A stretch of DNA of 64,000 bases from Casp-actino8 sp965659595 (GCA_965659595.1 CBFHWN010000005.1:7928-71927), one strand, 5' to 3'. Shown: positions 54,587-62,836, counted from the first letter of the stretch. Notes: generated from the letters alone by a model not told the origin. Program-made: numbers and translations.

Positions 54587-55572
54587 GAAGCCACCTCCCA
54601 CTCACGTTTTGGCGCCACTCGAACGACACCTTCCCATGAATAGAGCGACGAGATGATCTCATGAGTGGTCATCTCGGGATGCCAACCGAGCATTTGGTCG
54701 ATGCGGTTGCTCGTGGCCTGCCGACCGTGATGGAGGACTTCCATCACATGTTCAGGAACCGGCGCACCGAACACATGAGCGATGCGACGCGTGACCATCC
54801 ACTCCGGACCGACGAGTGGCAACGGAATCTTTCGGCCAGTGCGTACGGTGGCGAATCCGCTGACGGCACCATCAGCTACCACGTTGACAGGTGTACCGGG
54901 CGTGTCACGGGTGGCCAACACGAAGGCACGTGCGGCGTCGGTCTCGTGGAGAAGGCTGAAGAGCGGCGGTCGTAGAAGGTTGAACGGAACGAACGGAAGT
55001 CGCAAGAGTCGTCCGAGCGGGCTCGGGACATGTGGCCCGACCACTGACGCCAGACGCAACGAGGTGACTTTGACCGCAGTTCCGTTGAACGCGCGGTCGG
55101 CAGCGTGCTCGAGATACATGAGCATGCGCCCGTACTGCGACGTCGGACGCATGGCCGTGGATTCGTCAGGAACCCTCGGACGATCACCGCCCCGTCCGTA
55201 CACCTCGATACCGGACCTCAACACGACATGTTGGAGCGATGGCGTTCGCTTGGCTGCCGAAAACACCGACTCAGCCGACTGCTGGGTGAGAACTTCGGCG
55301 TGACGAGGGTTGGCTCGAGCGTCGGGTTCCCACACGCCGATGTGCACGATGGTGTGCGGGTCGACGTCACGGACCAGAGATGCGGTTCCAAGAGTGTCGG
55401 CTGGGTCGACACGGTGGAACTCGGCACGGTCGAGACGGCGGCGAGGAGGGTCGGTATCGAGTCCGACGACGGTGTCGACCCAGGGTTGCTGTTCGAGCTC
55501 TCGGGCGACGAGCGATCCGAGCTGACTCCCCATCCCGGTGATCAGGATGCGTCGGCCATGCGCGGTCGCCAC
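54583..55572 (-). CDS. NAD-dependent epimerase/dehydratase (extended SDR)
   Basis: 329 residues. The glycine motif is ILITGMGSQLGSLVARELEQ (variant of TGxxGxxG), VGLDTDPPR binds the nucleotide, and the SDR Tyr-x-x-x-Lys-like region is about 145-155 (SQYGRMLMYLE), in which the lysine is not obvious. This may therefore be a non-canonical family member. It is first in the run epimerase-hydrolase-oxidoreductase-serine hydrolase, all on the minus strand. Confidence 0.82.
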   Translation of the reverse strand: MATAHGRRILITGMGSQLGSLVARELEQQPWVDTVVGLDTDPPRRRLDRAEFHRVDPADTLGTASLVRDVDPHTIVHIGVWEPDARANPRHAEVLTQQSAESVFSAAKRTPSLQHVVLRSGIEVYGRGGDRPRVPDESTAMRPTSQYGRMLMYLEHAADRAFNGTAVKVTSLRLASVVGPHVPSPLGRLLRLPFVPFNLLRPPLFSLLHETDAARAFVLATRDTPGTPVNVVADGAVSGFATVRTGRKIPLPLVGPEWMVTRRIAHVFGAPVPEHVMEVLHHGRQATSNRIDQMLGWHPEMTTHEIISSLYSWEGVVRVAPKREWEVAS

Positions 55573-55593
55573 ACGATCACCCTAGCCAGGGTG

Positions 55594-56100
55594 CTAGCGG
55601 AGTTCGTGCGCTCTCAAGATGAGTGCCCGGGCCGCTGGATCGAGTTGATGACCAGCGAGTTTCTCGGCGACCATGATTGCCTCGGTGGGTTCTTCCACCA
55701 GTCCGGCCCACCTGATGAAGGCACCCATCGCACCCATGATGCGGTCGCCCACTTCGTCACCGTGAACGATCACCTTGGTCTTTTTTCCGAGCAGACCCTT
55801 CAGTTCGTTGAAGAGATCCTTGGCCCAGTCGTCGACGTTGTCGGGTGAATACGGGTGATGGAGGTAGGTCACACCCATCTCGTCGTAGTTGTGGAGGTTG
55901 TGAGGAGCCGAAATGATCGAGACCAGGCAGCCGAAGCCGTTCTCACGGATCCAGATGATCTCTTCTTGTCGGCGAACCCGACGATGATTGTCACCGTAGC
56001 CACCAGGTCGCTCACAGATTGCGAGGCGATCTTTCAGGATCCACGTGAAATGACGAGGGGTGATTCCCAGAGCCCACTTTCCTCGTAACTTCGGCGGCAC
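55594..56100 (-). CDS. Dual-specificity-phosphatase-like protein lacking the catalytic Cys
   Basis: 168 residues. WILKDRLAICERPGGYG at the N-terminus, IWIRENGFGCLVSII and YLHHPYSPDNVDDW precede VIVHGDEVGDRIMGAMGAFI (about 111-130), which aligns with the P-loop HCX5R of dual-specificity phosphatases: His113 and Arg120 are in place but the cysteine is Gly114. It is probably a pseudophosphatase that binds a phospho-ligand without hydrolysis, or a diverged homologue. Adjacent to tilS, 11 bases away, same strand. Confidence 0.6.
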   Translation of the reverse strand: MPPKLRGKWALGITPRHFTWILKDRLAICERPGGYGDNHRRVRRQEEIIWIRENGFGCLVSIISAPHNLHNYDEMGVTYLHHPYSPDNVDDWAKDLFNELKGLLGKKTKVIVHGDEVGDRIMGAMGAFIRWAGLVEEPTEAIMVAEKLAGHQLDPAARALILRAHELR

Positions 56101-56111
56101 GTCGGAGAAAT

Positions 56112-57014
56112 CTAGTCCTGTGAGATGGGCTCGTTTCGAAAAAGGCGCTGATTCTTTCTTTGAATACGATTCCCACCGGGAATTTCACAGGCGACCGCCT
56201 CTCCCCGGGCCACGGCTAGGACACGTTCGACCGTTGCTGCATCGGGTGGATGGTCGGTGGTGAGCCACGACCTGATCGCGCGTCGAGCCAACGATGAGGG
56301 AGCCGCTGCAATGGAGCGGGCATCGGTCGGATCGAGAGTCGATGCGAGAGAATCGAGAAGCGCATCGTCATCGGCCACGAGGTCGGCCTGTCGAGTGACG
56401 ATCTCCACCAGGTCGCGACCAGCGACTTCGATCAGAAGCGGAAGTACCTCGTGACGGACGCGGTTACGAAGAAGACCGACATCGGCGTTGGATGGATCAT
56501 CGAACGGCACCCAACTGCGTTCCGCGCATACGGATCGCGTCTCGTGACGTCGGACGTGGAGAAGCGGATGCAGAACTTGACCCGATGGTCCGCCGATCAC
56601 GTTCATGCCGATGAGCCCTGTGGTTCCTGCTCCGCGCATGAGGTTGAGGACGACTGTTTCGGCTCGATCGTCGGCGGTATGTCCGGTCAGAACGTCGTCG
56701 GGAAGTACGGCATAGCGCGCAGCGCGAGCACGCGCTTCCACGTTGGGTCCGGGCTCGACCACCACTCGACGTGCTTCGAATGATGCACCGACTTCGCGGG
56801 CACACGCTTCGACCAGATCGGCCTCGCGTTCTGATCCGGCTCGTAGTCCGTGATCGACGTGAATGGCTGTGACCTCGAGGCCATGTTCGACGGCGAGGGC
56901 CAAAAGAGCCAGAGAGTCGGCACCTCCCGAGACGGCACACGACACAGGCGACCCAGGTAACGGAAAGTGACAGCGATCGAGAACGGAGGTGACGAGTTCT
57001 GAGCGCAGAGTCAT
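56112..57014 (-). CDS. tilS: tRNA(Ile)-lysidine synthase TilS
   Basis: 300 residues. The PP-loop SGGADS lies at 29-34, with HVDHGLRAGSEREADLVE and TGHTADDRAETVVLNLMRG, the N-type ATP pyrophosphatase core of TilS. It converts C34 to lysidine in the CAU-anticodon tRNA-Ile. A C-terminal domain is present in short form. The product is essential in nearly all bacteria. Confidence 0.95.
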   Translation of the reverse strand: MTLRSELVTSVLDRCHFPLPGSPVSCAVSGGADSLALLALAVEHGLEVTAIHVDHGLRAGSEREADLVEACAREVGASFEARRVVVEPGPNVEARARAARYAVLPDDVLTGHTADDRAETVVLNLMRGAGTTGLIGMNVIGGPSGQVLHPLLHVRRHETRSVCAERSWVPFDDPSNADVGLLRNRVRHEVLPLLIEVAGRDLVEIVTRQADLVADDDALLDSLASTLDPTDARSIAAAPSSLARRAIRSWLTTDHPPDAATVERVLAVARGEAVACEIPGGNRIQRKNQRLFRNEPISQD

Positions 57015-57032
57015 GGGCGCCCCTGTGGCGCG

Positions 57033-57188
57033 TCAGCCTTCGGAATGACCGCGCTGCTGACGCTTGCCAGGAAAGCGGGTGGCTGAGACCTGCTTCAGGT
57101 ATCCCACACCCATGGCAACCACGGTGAGGACACCGACGACCGAGAGAACGACGCCGATCCACCAATGCCAAACGTATGCAGCGAACAT
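57033..57188 (-). CDS. Small membrane protein of 51 residues
   Basis: Translating the tilS-rsrA gap from the ATG at 57186-57188 gives 51 residues: one strong helix (WHWWIGVVLSVVGVLTVVAM) and a basic tail (TRFPGKRQQRGHSEG). The stop (57033) is 19 bases before the tilS start. The ATG is preceded by GGGAAAG-like purines on the minus strand. No family recognised; it is too short to carry a recognisable domain. Confidence 0.5.
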   Translation of the reverse strand: MFAAYVWHWWIGVVLSVVGVLTVVAMGVGYLKQVSATRFPGKRQQRGHSEG

Positions 57189-57208
57189 GGGAAAGAGCGT
57201 AGCGACCA

Positions 57209-57445
57209 TCAGCCGTCGATGTCCATGTCGAGACAGTCGAGGAGCCGCTGCCGTAGCGACTCGGGAAGGGGTTCGTTCGCTGCTCGGGCTCGGATTCGAG
57301 TCTTCAACGTGTATTCGAACTCCACGCGGTCCTGACAGTCAGGACATACGTCGAGGTGCGAAGTGATCTGCACGCGCAAGCTCTCTTCCAGCATGTCGTC
57401 GAGGTACGAGTAGAGCTCGCGGAGGGTGTCGCGGCAGTCAGCCAT
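57209..57445 (-). CDS. RsrA-like zinc anti-sigma factor
   Basis: 78 residues. The ZAS zinc motif is HLDVCPDCQ preceded by Cys4 (DCRDTL), giving the Cys/His-x3-Cys-x2-Cys arrangement typical of redox-sensitive anti-sigma factors. It overlaps the upstream SigR-like gene by 8 bases. In RsrA, oxidation releases zinc and frees the sigma factor. Confidence 0.88.
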   Translation of the reverse strand: MADCRDTLRELYSYLDDMLEESLRVQITSHLDVCPDCQDRVEFEYTLKTRIRARAANEPLPESLRQRLLDCLDMDIDG

Positions 57446-58001
57446 CGATGAGCCCTCGGCCCTCAGCGAATTCGACCAGCGCTTTCTGGAGTGCCTTTCG
57501 TCCTCGGTGCAATCGGCTCATCACTGTTCCCAACGGGATGTCGAGCATGTCGGCGATCTCTTGATACGAGAAGTCCTGGACATCGGCCAGCAACACCGGT
57601 AGCAAGAAATTCTCGGGCAGGTCTTCGAGTGCTGCTTTGACCTCGTCGTCGGTGAAGAGGTCGATGACTTCGTCTTCGGCACTACGACCTTCGAGATGGC
57701 CGGCGAGAGCTGGTGCCTTCTTGTAGAGGTAGAACTCGTCGAGATCACCGAGATCGGACTCCTGGGGACGCGCCTTTTTGGCGTTGTAGCGGTTGATGAA
57801 CGTATTGGTCATGATGCGAAACAGCCAGGCCCGCAGATTTGTTCCCGATTCGAAGGATTCGTAGGAGCGAAAGGCCTTCAACATGGTCTCTTGCACCAGG
57901 TCTTCGGCATCGGCTCGATTGCGGGTCATACGAAGCGCCGTCCCGAACAGCTGGGGGGCGTACGGCATTGCGTCGTCGGCGAAGCGACCGCGATCGGCCA
58001 T
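57438..58001 (-). CDS. SigR/SigH-like ECF sigma factor
   Basis: 187 residues. FGTALRMTRNRADAEDLVQE and LRAWLFRIMTNTFINRYNA (region 2), then LPENFLLPVLLADVQDFSYQ and IPLGTVMSRLHRGRKALQ (region 4). With the downstream zinc anti-sigma gene it forms the disulfide-stress module of actinobacteria, likely acting on thioredoxin genes such as those at 16-17 kb. A control site was not identified by eye. Confidence 0.92.
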   Translation of the reverse strand: MADRGRFADDAMPYAPQLFGTALRMTRNRADAEDLVQETMLKAFRSYESFESGTNLRAWLFRIMTNTFINRYNAKKARPQESDLGDLDEFYLYKKAPALAGHLEGRSAEDEVIDLFTDDEVKAALEDLPENFLLPVLLADVQDFSYQEIADMLDIPLGTVMSRLHRGRKALQKALVEFAEGRGLIDG

Positions 58002-58012
58002 GACCTCGACCG

Positions 58013-58522
58013 TCAGGCCTTGGCGCGGTGGGTGTCGACGAACTCGTCAAGGGCGGTCACGAAGCGCTCGAGGAAGGTGGCCAATTGGAGCCGCTCCTTT
58101 CCGTCGTAGGCCTCCATGATGGCGCGCAACGCGTCGAGGCGACGGGCTTGGGCCTCGGCGTGGCGCAACCGACCGTCATCGGTGACCGACACCATGACGA
58201 CACGCTTGTCCTTGGAATTGGTGCAGCGGATAGCGAGTCCGACGCGCTCGAGACGTTGGACCGCTCGAGTGGCAGTGGACGGGTCGACGCGGAGTGCTTC
58301 GGCGAGGTCACCCATACGCCAGGCGTCTTGTTGTACGAGAACGTCGAGGGTGTCCATCTGGCCACTCTCGAGGGCGTCGTCGCCGGTGCCGAAGAAGTAT
58401 TCGACGAGCGCACTCATCGAGGCACCACGGCGGATATCGCGCCAGGCTCGACCGACACGTTGCGCGACTTCGCGTTGTTGAGGATCGTCGAAGTCGATCG
58501 GAGTGGGGCGGGGGGTCGCCAT
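58013..58522 (-). CDS. MarR-family transcriptional regulator
   Basis: 169 residues from the ATG at 58522. DVLVQQDAWRMGDLAEALRVDPSTATRAVQRLERVGL is the winged-helix core with recognition helix STATRAVQRLE, and VMVSVTDDGRLRH is the wing. Two palindromes (58540-58557, 58573-58594) lie in the divergent promoter gap and are good operator candidates. A TTG at 58540 is the only upstream alternative. The ligand is unknown. Confidence 0.88.
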   Translation of the reverse strand: MATPRPTPIDFDDPQQREVAQRVGRAWRDIRRGASMSALVEYFFGTGDDALESGQMDTLDVLVQQDAWRMGDLAEALRVDPSTATRAVQRLERVGLAIRCTNSKDKRVVMVSVTDDGRLRHAEAQARRLDALRAIMEAYDGKERLQLATFLERFVTALDEFVDTHRAKA

Positions 58523-58539
58523 GGTTTTTGTAGGGTACA

Positions 58540-58594
58540 AGCGGTGGAGCCACCGCTACATGCTCTGAACGTCATTGCTACGCAATCAGCAATG
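58540..58594. promoter_or_regulatory. Two palindromic operator candidates between the MarR and hydrolase genes
   Basis: AGCGGTGG-AG-CCACCGCT (58540-58557, perfect) and CATTGCT-N8-AGCAATG (58573-58594), which also contains ATTGC-TAC-GCAAT. They sit 18 and 51 bases from the MarR start. If the hydrolase starts at 58631 both lie in its leader. MarR proteins usually bind palindromes of about this size. Confidence 0.55.
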
Positions 58595-58630
58595 ATCACG
58601 CCATCGCTTCGTCATGTCGAGATGTTCACC

Positions 58631-59212
58631 ATGAGAGGCATGGTGTCGTTGTTGTGGCATCAGGTACCGGCAGGTCAGACGGCACAACCATCGGCAATCG
58701 TGGCCTGTGGCGGAGCGATGGGCGGACTGCTCGGCCCGGCGGAAGGCTTGTATCAGCATCTCGGAGGGACGTGGTCGAATCGTGGGATTCCCGTTGTTCG
58801 TGTGTCGTATCGCCGTCCGAATGATCTTGATGCCTGCTGCCTCGACGTCGCGGCAGCCGTTCAGTTAGTGGCCGATGCAGGGGCGCAGCGCGTGGTGGTG
58901 ATGGGCCATTCGTTCGGAGGCGCAGTTGCAGTGCGTGTCGGTGTGGTGATGGACGAAGTGACCGGTGTGGTCACCTTCGCTACGCAGTCAGCCGGATGCG
59001 AAGTCGCACCGGGCCTGCGGGGCAAACCGTTGCTCTTGTTCCACGGGGATGCCGACGAAATTCTGCCGATCGAGTCGAGTCATATGGTGGCCGCAATGGC
59101 TGGCGTCGGCGAAGTCGTCGTGTGCGAGGGCGACGGTCATCTTCTCGCTCGCAGTGGCTCTCTGATGATGGCGAGACTTGACGAATGGTTACCCAGCGTT
59201 CTCGACGCGTGA
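58631..59212 (+). CDS. Alpha/beta hydrolase (dienelactone-hydrolase-like)
   Basis: 193 residues if started at the ATG at 58631 (purine-rich CGAGA 8 bases upstream); in-frame ATGs at 58592, 58622 and 58640 are possible. The nucleophile elbow is GHSFGGAV, the acid candidate is HGDADEILP, and the catalytic His is in GDGHLL. Strand order suits a small alpha/beta hydrolase. Divergent from marR, likely controlled by it. Confidence 0.8.
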   Translation: MRGMVSLLWHQVPAGQTAQPSAIVACGGAMGGLLGPAEGLYQHLGGTWSNRGIPVVRVSYRRPNDLDACCLDVAAAVQLVADAGAQRVVVMGHSFGGAVAVRVGVVMDEVTGVVTFATQSAGCEVAPGLRGKPLLLFHGDADEILPIESSHMVAAMAGVGEVVVCEGDGHLLARSGSLMMARLDEWLPSVLDA

Positions 59213-59303
59213 ACTTTTTGTTAGACGGCTCATCGCTCTGGCGAGTCGACAAGTACGGTCGGCTGTGTTGACCATCCCCCTTGGTCGACATGAGGGAGGA
59301 ACA

Positions 59304-60542
59304 ATGCGCAAGCAGACGTCACGTCTTGCGGCCCTCGCTCTCGTCACAGCAGTGGGCGGTTCGCTCGTTGCCTGTGGTGGGGACGATTCAGGGTCCACCG
59401 AGACAACAGCGGCAATGTTGGGTGAGCCGACGAGCTCCGAGAGTTCGGGTTCGACGTTCTCGATGCCGAATTTCGATTCGTGGGAGTCACTCGGAATGGG
59501 TGACAGCCCGATCGTCGACTGCCGACCCGAGTCCGGTCCGCTGAAGGCGGCTTGGGTGTACGTGGGTCCGATCAACGACGGCGGTTGGACGACGGCACAC
59601 AACAAGGGTCGTGAGGCCGTGCAGGCCGAATTCGGTGATGTCATCGAGACCACGTACAAGGAGAACGTGCCCGAAGGCCCGCAGGTCGCGCAGGTCATCG
59701 AGGATTTGATCGCCGATGGCAACACGTTGATCTTCGGAACTTCGTTCGGATTCCAGGATGCATTCGTGGAAGCGGCTGCCAATCATCCCGATGTCTGCTT
59801 CGAGTTCGCAACCGGATACATCCCGGCACCGAACTTGTCGCAGTTCACCGGTGCCGCCGAGGACGCCGCGTGGTTGACGGGTATGGCTGCGGGTGCAGCA
59901 TCGAAGACCGGTCAGCTCGGCTTGCTTGCATCGTTCCCGATTCCCGAAGTTCTGCGTGGTATCAACGCCTGGACGTTGGGCGCACGGGAGACGTATCCGG
60001 GCGCCGAGGTTCAGTTGATCTGGACCAACACGTGGTTCGACCCGGCCCTCGAGCGTAAGACCGCCGAGATCCTCATCGCCGAAGGTGCTGACGTCGTGGG
60101 TGTGGTCGCTCAGGACTCGCCGGCATCGGGCGAAGCTGCTAACGAGGCTGGTATTCCGTGGTCGGGATACGACTCGGATCAGAGTGAGAACTTCCCCGAC
60201 ATCTGGTTGAGCGCAGCGACATACGACTGGTCGGTGTACGAGATTCCGCGCGTGCGTGCCGTACTCGAAGGCAACTGGATCGCCGGTAACTACTACGGCG
60301 ACATGGCCGATGGACACATCGTGCTGGCACCGCTCGGTCAGATCGTCGACGACGAGACCCGTGCTCTCATCGCCGAGAAGACCGAGATCGTGAAGGGCCA
60401 GTCGGGTGTGATGTTCACCGGACCGCTGTCCGACAACAAGGGCAATCAGATCTTGGCCGACGGTGTAGCGGCGACTTTTGGAGAACTGATGTCGATGGAC
60501 TATCTCGTGGAAGGCATCAAAGGCGAGATCTCGTCCAGCTGA
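59304..60542 (+). CDS. BMP-family substrate-binding lipoprotein
   Basis: 412 residues from the ATG at 59304 (GGGAGGA upstream). The lipobox LVAC (Cys23) and a Gly/Asp/Ser/Thr-rich linker come first. The BMP fold shows KAAWVYVGPINDGGWTTAHN, the hinge helices and GLLASFPIPEVLRGINAW, VVGVVAQDSPASGE, as in nucleoside-binding PnrA/BmpA-type proteins. No ABC transporter genes lie nearby, so it is an orphan receptor. It is followed by a perfect hairpin terminator. Confidence 0.9.
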   Translation: MRKQTSRLAALALVTAVGGSLVACGGDDSGSTETTAAMLGEPTSSESSGSTFSMPNFDSWESLGMGDSPIVDCRPESGPLKAAWVYVGPINDGGWTTAHNKGREAVQAEFGDVIETTYKENVPEGPQVAQVIEDLIADGNTLIFGTSFGFQDAFVEAAANHPDVCFEFATGYIPAPNLSQFTGAAEDAAWLTGMAAGAASKTGQLGLLASFPIPEVLRGINAWTLGARETYPGAEVQLIWTNTWFDPALERKTAEILIAEGADVVGVVAQDSPASGEAANEAGIPWSGYDSDQSENFPDIWLSAATYDWSVYEIPRVRAVLEGNWIAGNYYGDMADGHIVLAPLGQIVDDETRALIAEKTEIVKGQSGVMFTGPLSDNKGNQILADGVAATFGELMSMDYLVEGIKGEISSS

Positions 60543-60557
60543 TCACCGTTGATCGAT

Positions 60558-60596
60558 CGGTGGGGTTGGGCGTTCCGTGGGCGCCCAACCCCACCG
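60558..60596. terminator. Bidirectional rho-independent-like terminator
   Basis: A perfect 15-base stem (60558-60572 pairing with 60582-60596) with a 9-base loop, followed by ATTTTC on the plus strand. It lies between convergent genes (BMP lipoprotein and propeller lipoprotein) and could serve both. Confidence 0.88.
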
Positions 60597-60600
60597 ATTT

Positions 60601-61959
60601 TCATGAGTCACGGCAACTGAAATCGTTGCAACGAATGAGTCGTAGGTCGGTGTTGCCACTGGCGTACGACGCGATCACCGGCTGACGATCGCGTCCGACG
60701 GTGATCGCCACCTCGTTCGACGGCTCGTCGTCGACGTATGTCGTGGTCGACGAGGTGCACGCGTCGTCGTCGCAGGACGTGACCCAGACCCGACTGTTGA
60801 TGATGTCGAGATGGGCGATCAGTGGAAGTCCGTAAGTTCCGATCACGATCGATGGTGACTTGCCCGACTGGCGTCCCGTGTCGATGGTCGTGGTGGTCGA
60901 TTCGGAGCAGTCGTCGTCGAGGCACTTCGTCACGCGAAGGGATACGCCGGTGAAGTCGAAGTGAGCGATGACTGGAAGGAGGTCCGACCCCCGGGTGATC
61001 GAGGTCTCGAGACCGACATCGCCCTCGCTGTCGAGGGTGACACTGGTGGCGGTCGTGCAGGCCACGTCGGCACATCTCGTGAAGCGGAGGTCGTCGTTGG
61101 TCTCGTCGCGATGGCTGATGAGCGGATTGCCGAGACCATCCAACGTCATCGAGGTGTACCAGCCGACTTCGCCAGCGTCGTCGGCGACGTTGGTGGTCGT
61201 TTCAGAGCACGCCGAGTCCTTGCAATGAGTGACCAACAGGAAGCCAGTGGAGTTGTCGTGGTGGCTGATGATCGGGAGGCCGTCGGATCCGATCATGATC
61301 GATGGATCCCAGCCGACGTCGCCGTCGGATGAGGCGATTTCCGTCGAGGCCGATGAGCACGTCGCGTCGGCACAGCGTGTGACGCGAAGGTCTCCGTTCA
61401 AGCGATCTTGATGGGCGATGATCGGCCGGCCGTCATAGTCGACGACGAGGGCGGTGTAGAGGCCCACTTCGCCGTCCGAATCGAGAGTGGAGGTGGTCGA
61501 CGAGGAACATTCAGGATCGTCGCACACCGTGACAAGCAGGTCGCCGTTCTCGCGATCGTGGTGACTGATGATCGGATTGCCGTCATAGCTGATGGTGACG
61601 GCGGGGAACCAACCCACTTGCCCGTCGGTAGCGATGGTGTTGGCTGAAGCAGCGGTGACTTCTTCGGGAGGAAGATTGGCCTCGTAGTACTCCCACTCGT
61701 CGATACGAGTTCCGTCGGGAAGGTTGCAGTAGCCGACCTGGCCACTCTCCTCGTCCACGATTTCGACAGTTCCTCCTTGTTGGGCACAGAACTGTGAGGC
61801 CGGATTGGCGATTTCGGCCGTCGTCGTGGTGGGTGCCTCTGTGCTCTCGGCCGACTCGGACGTGGAGGGCGCGTCGACGGACGTCGATGAATCGTCACCT
61901 CCGCAGGCGGTGACGACGAGAGCCAGGGCGAGTGTCCAGGCGATGGGGGAACGACGCAT
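60601..61959 (-). CDS. Lipoprotein with DUF333-like segment and seven 50-residue CX4C repeats
   Basis: 452 residues. The lipobox VTAC (Cys19) and a Ser/Thr linker (20-50) are followed by a DUF333-like segment (NPASQFCAQQGGTVEIVDEE, GYCNLPDGTRIDEWEYYE; 52-93) and then seven tandem repeats. Each carries DGxVGW, a hydrophobic strand, GxPIISHHD-like turn, DLxVTxC and CX4C; cysteine pairs occur at 146/151, 196/201, 246/251, 296/301, 346/351, 396/401 and 444/449, an exact 50-residue period apart from the shorter last one. This looks like a seven-bladed beta-propeller, probably on the cell surface. Function unknown. The gene ends at the terminator above. Confidence 0.8.
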   Translation of the reverse strand: MRRSPIAWTLALALVVTACGGDDSSTSVDAPSTSESAESTEAPTTTTAEIANPASQFCAQQGGTVEIVDEESGQVGYCNLPDGTRIDEWEYYEANLPPEEVTAASANTIATDGQVGWFPAVTISYDGNPIISHHDRENGDLLVTVCDDPECSSSTTSTLDSDGEVGLYTALVVDYDGRPIIAHQDRLNGDLRVTRCADATCSSASTEIASSDGDVGWDPSIMIGSDGLPIISHHDNSTGFLLVTHCKDSACSETTTNVADDAGEVGWYTSMTLDGLGNPLISHRDETNDDLRFTRCADVACTTATSVTLDSEGDVGLETSITRGSDLLPVIAHFDFTGVSLRVTKCLDDDCSESTTTTIDTGRQSGKSPSIVIGTYGLPLIAHLDIINSRVWVTSCDDDACTSSTTTYVDDEPSNEVAITVGRDRQPVIASYASGNTDLRLIRCNDFSCRDS

Positions 61960-62058
61960 CGTGCTACCTCGTTAGGGAGTGGGACAGGCACCGAGATTAC
62001 TGGTGACCTGATCCGAGAGGCCACCACTGACCACCTCCACGCATAGTGTCTTGGACGC

Positions 62059-62098
62059 GAATCGAGGGAGCCACCCCACGGGGCGACTCCCTCGATTC
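62059..62098 (-). terminator. Hairpin downstream of the rhodopsin gene
   Basis: A perfect 12-base stem, GAATCGAGGGAG (62059-62070) and CTCCCTCGATTC (62087-62098), extended inward by further GC pairs. It begins 27 bases after the rhodopsin stop. No U-run follows on the minus strand, which is common in actinobacteria. Confidence 0.75.
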
Positions 62099-62125
62099 TT
62101 CCTTCCGGTCGTTCGAGCGGAAAGG

Positions 62126-62836
62126 TCAGTTCTCCTGGGCGGTCCGTGCCTTCGCGATACCGAGAATCATGAGGCCGTAGAGAGCCTTGGCCGTGATGTC
62201 GGCGATCGTGTATCCGACCTGACGGATGACCTCGAGTGTTTCCGAGGTGTCGTCGAAGACGGGGAAGAGATAGGCGATCGGATACACACACCAGGTCACC
62301 AGCAGGACGATGGTGGCGTTCTTGATGGCCGAGGAGACGGCTCCGGATTCACGTGAGGACGCTGCCTTGAGTTCACCGTTCAACACCCAGAGGATGTAGA
62401 CGAACGGGATCATGGCGAGGACCCACCACAACCACTTGGTGCCACTTTCGGCGGACACCTCTCCCGGGTAGCCGAGAGCGATCATGGCGACGGTTGCCGG
62501 AACTAGGCGCTGCATCAACTTCTTTCGGGCGTCGGGAGCGACACCGAGCACGATCAGAAGTTCGATGACCAGCAAGGGAACCGTGATCAGCCAGTCGGCG
62601 TACCGGTATCCCTCGTTCATTTCGCCGTTGGCGAAACCGGAGAAGATCCGGAAGTAGTGGTAGCCGGCGATGCCGACCACGATCGCCGAGACGGCGACTC
62701 CGGATCGATAGGCCTTCGACACACTGTTGATCTGCGTCAAGAAGTACACGAATGCACCCAGCATGACGGCGGTACCGAAGGACAAGACGTTGTACACCAA
62801 GGTGTACGAATCGCCAGTGAGCATGACTTCGTTCAT
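62126..62836 (-). CDS. Proton-pump-type microbial rhodopsin
   Basis: 236 residues from the ATG at 62836 with AGGAGG 4 bases upstream; a longer frame to 62911 is unsupported. Seven hydrophobic helices. Helix C RYADWLITVPLLVIELL carries Asp81, Thr85 and Glu92, equivalent to proteorhodopsin Asp97, Thr101 and Glu108 (DTE: outward proton pump). Leu89 at the spectral-tuning position predicts green absorption. His60 matches the proteorhodopsin counter-ion partner His75. The retinal lysine is Lys217 in ADITAKALYG. Phe145 occupies the position of the glycine that opens the carotenoid fenestration in xanthorhodopsin, so an antenna carotenoid is not predicted. No retinal-synthesis gene is adjacent. Confidence 0.93.
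   Translation of the reverse strand: MNEVMLTGDSYTLVYNVLSFGTAVMLGAFVYFLTQINSVSKAYRSGVAVSAIVVGIAGYHYFRIFSGFANGEMNEGYRYADWLITVPLLVIELLIVLGVAPDARKKLMQRLVPATVAMIALGYPGEVSAESGTKWLWWVLAMIPFVYILWVLNGELKAASSRESGAVSSAIKNATIVLLVTWCVYPIAYLFPVFDDTSETLEVIRQVGYTIADITAKALYGLMILGIAKARTAQEN

Noticed and set aside
62126..62836. Sodium or chloride pump rhodopsin
   Set aside because: Helix C carries Asp-Thr-Glu, not Asn-Asp-Gln or Asn-Thr-Gln, so a proton pump is the straightforward reading.
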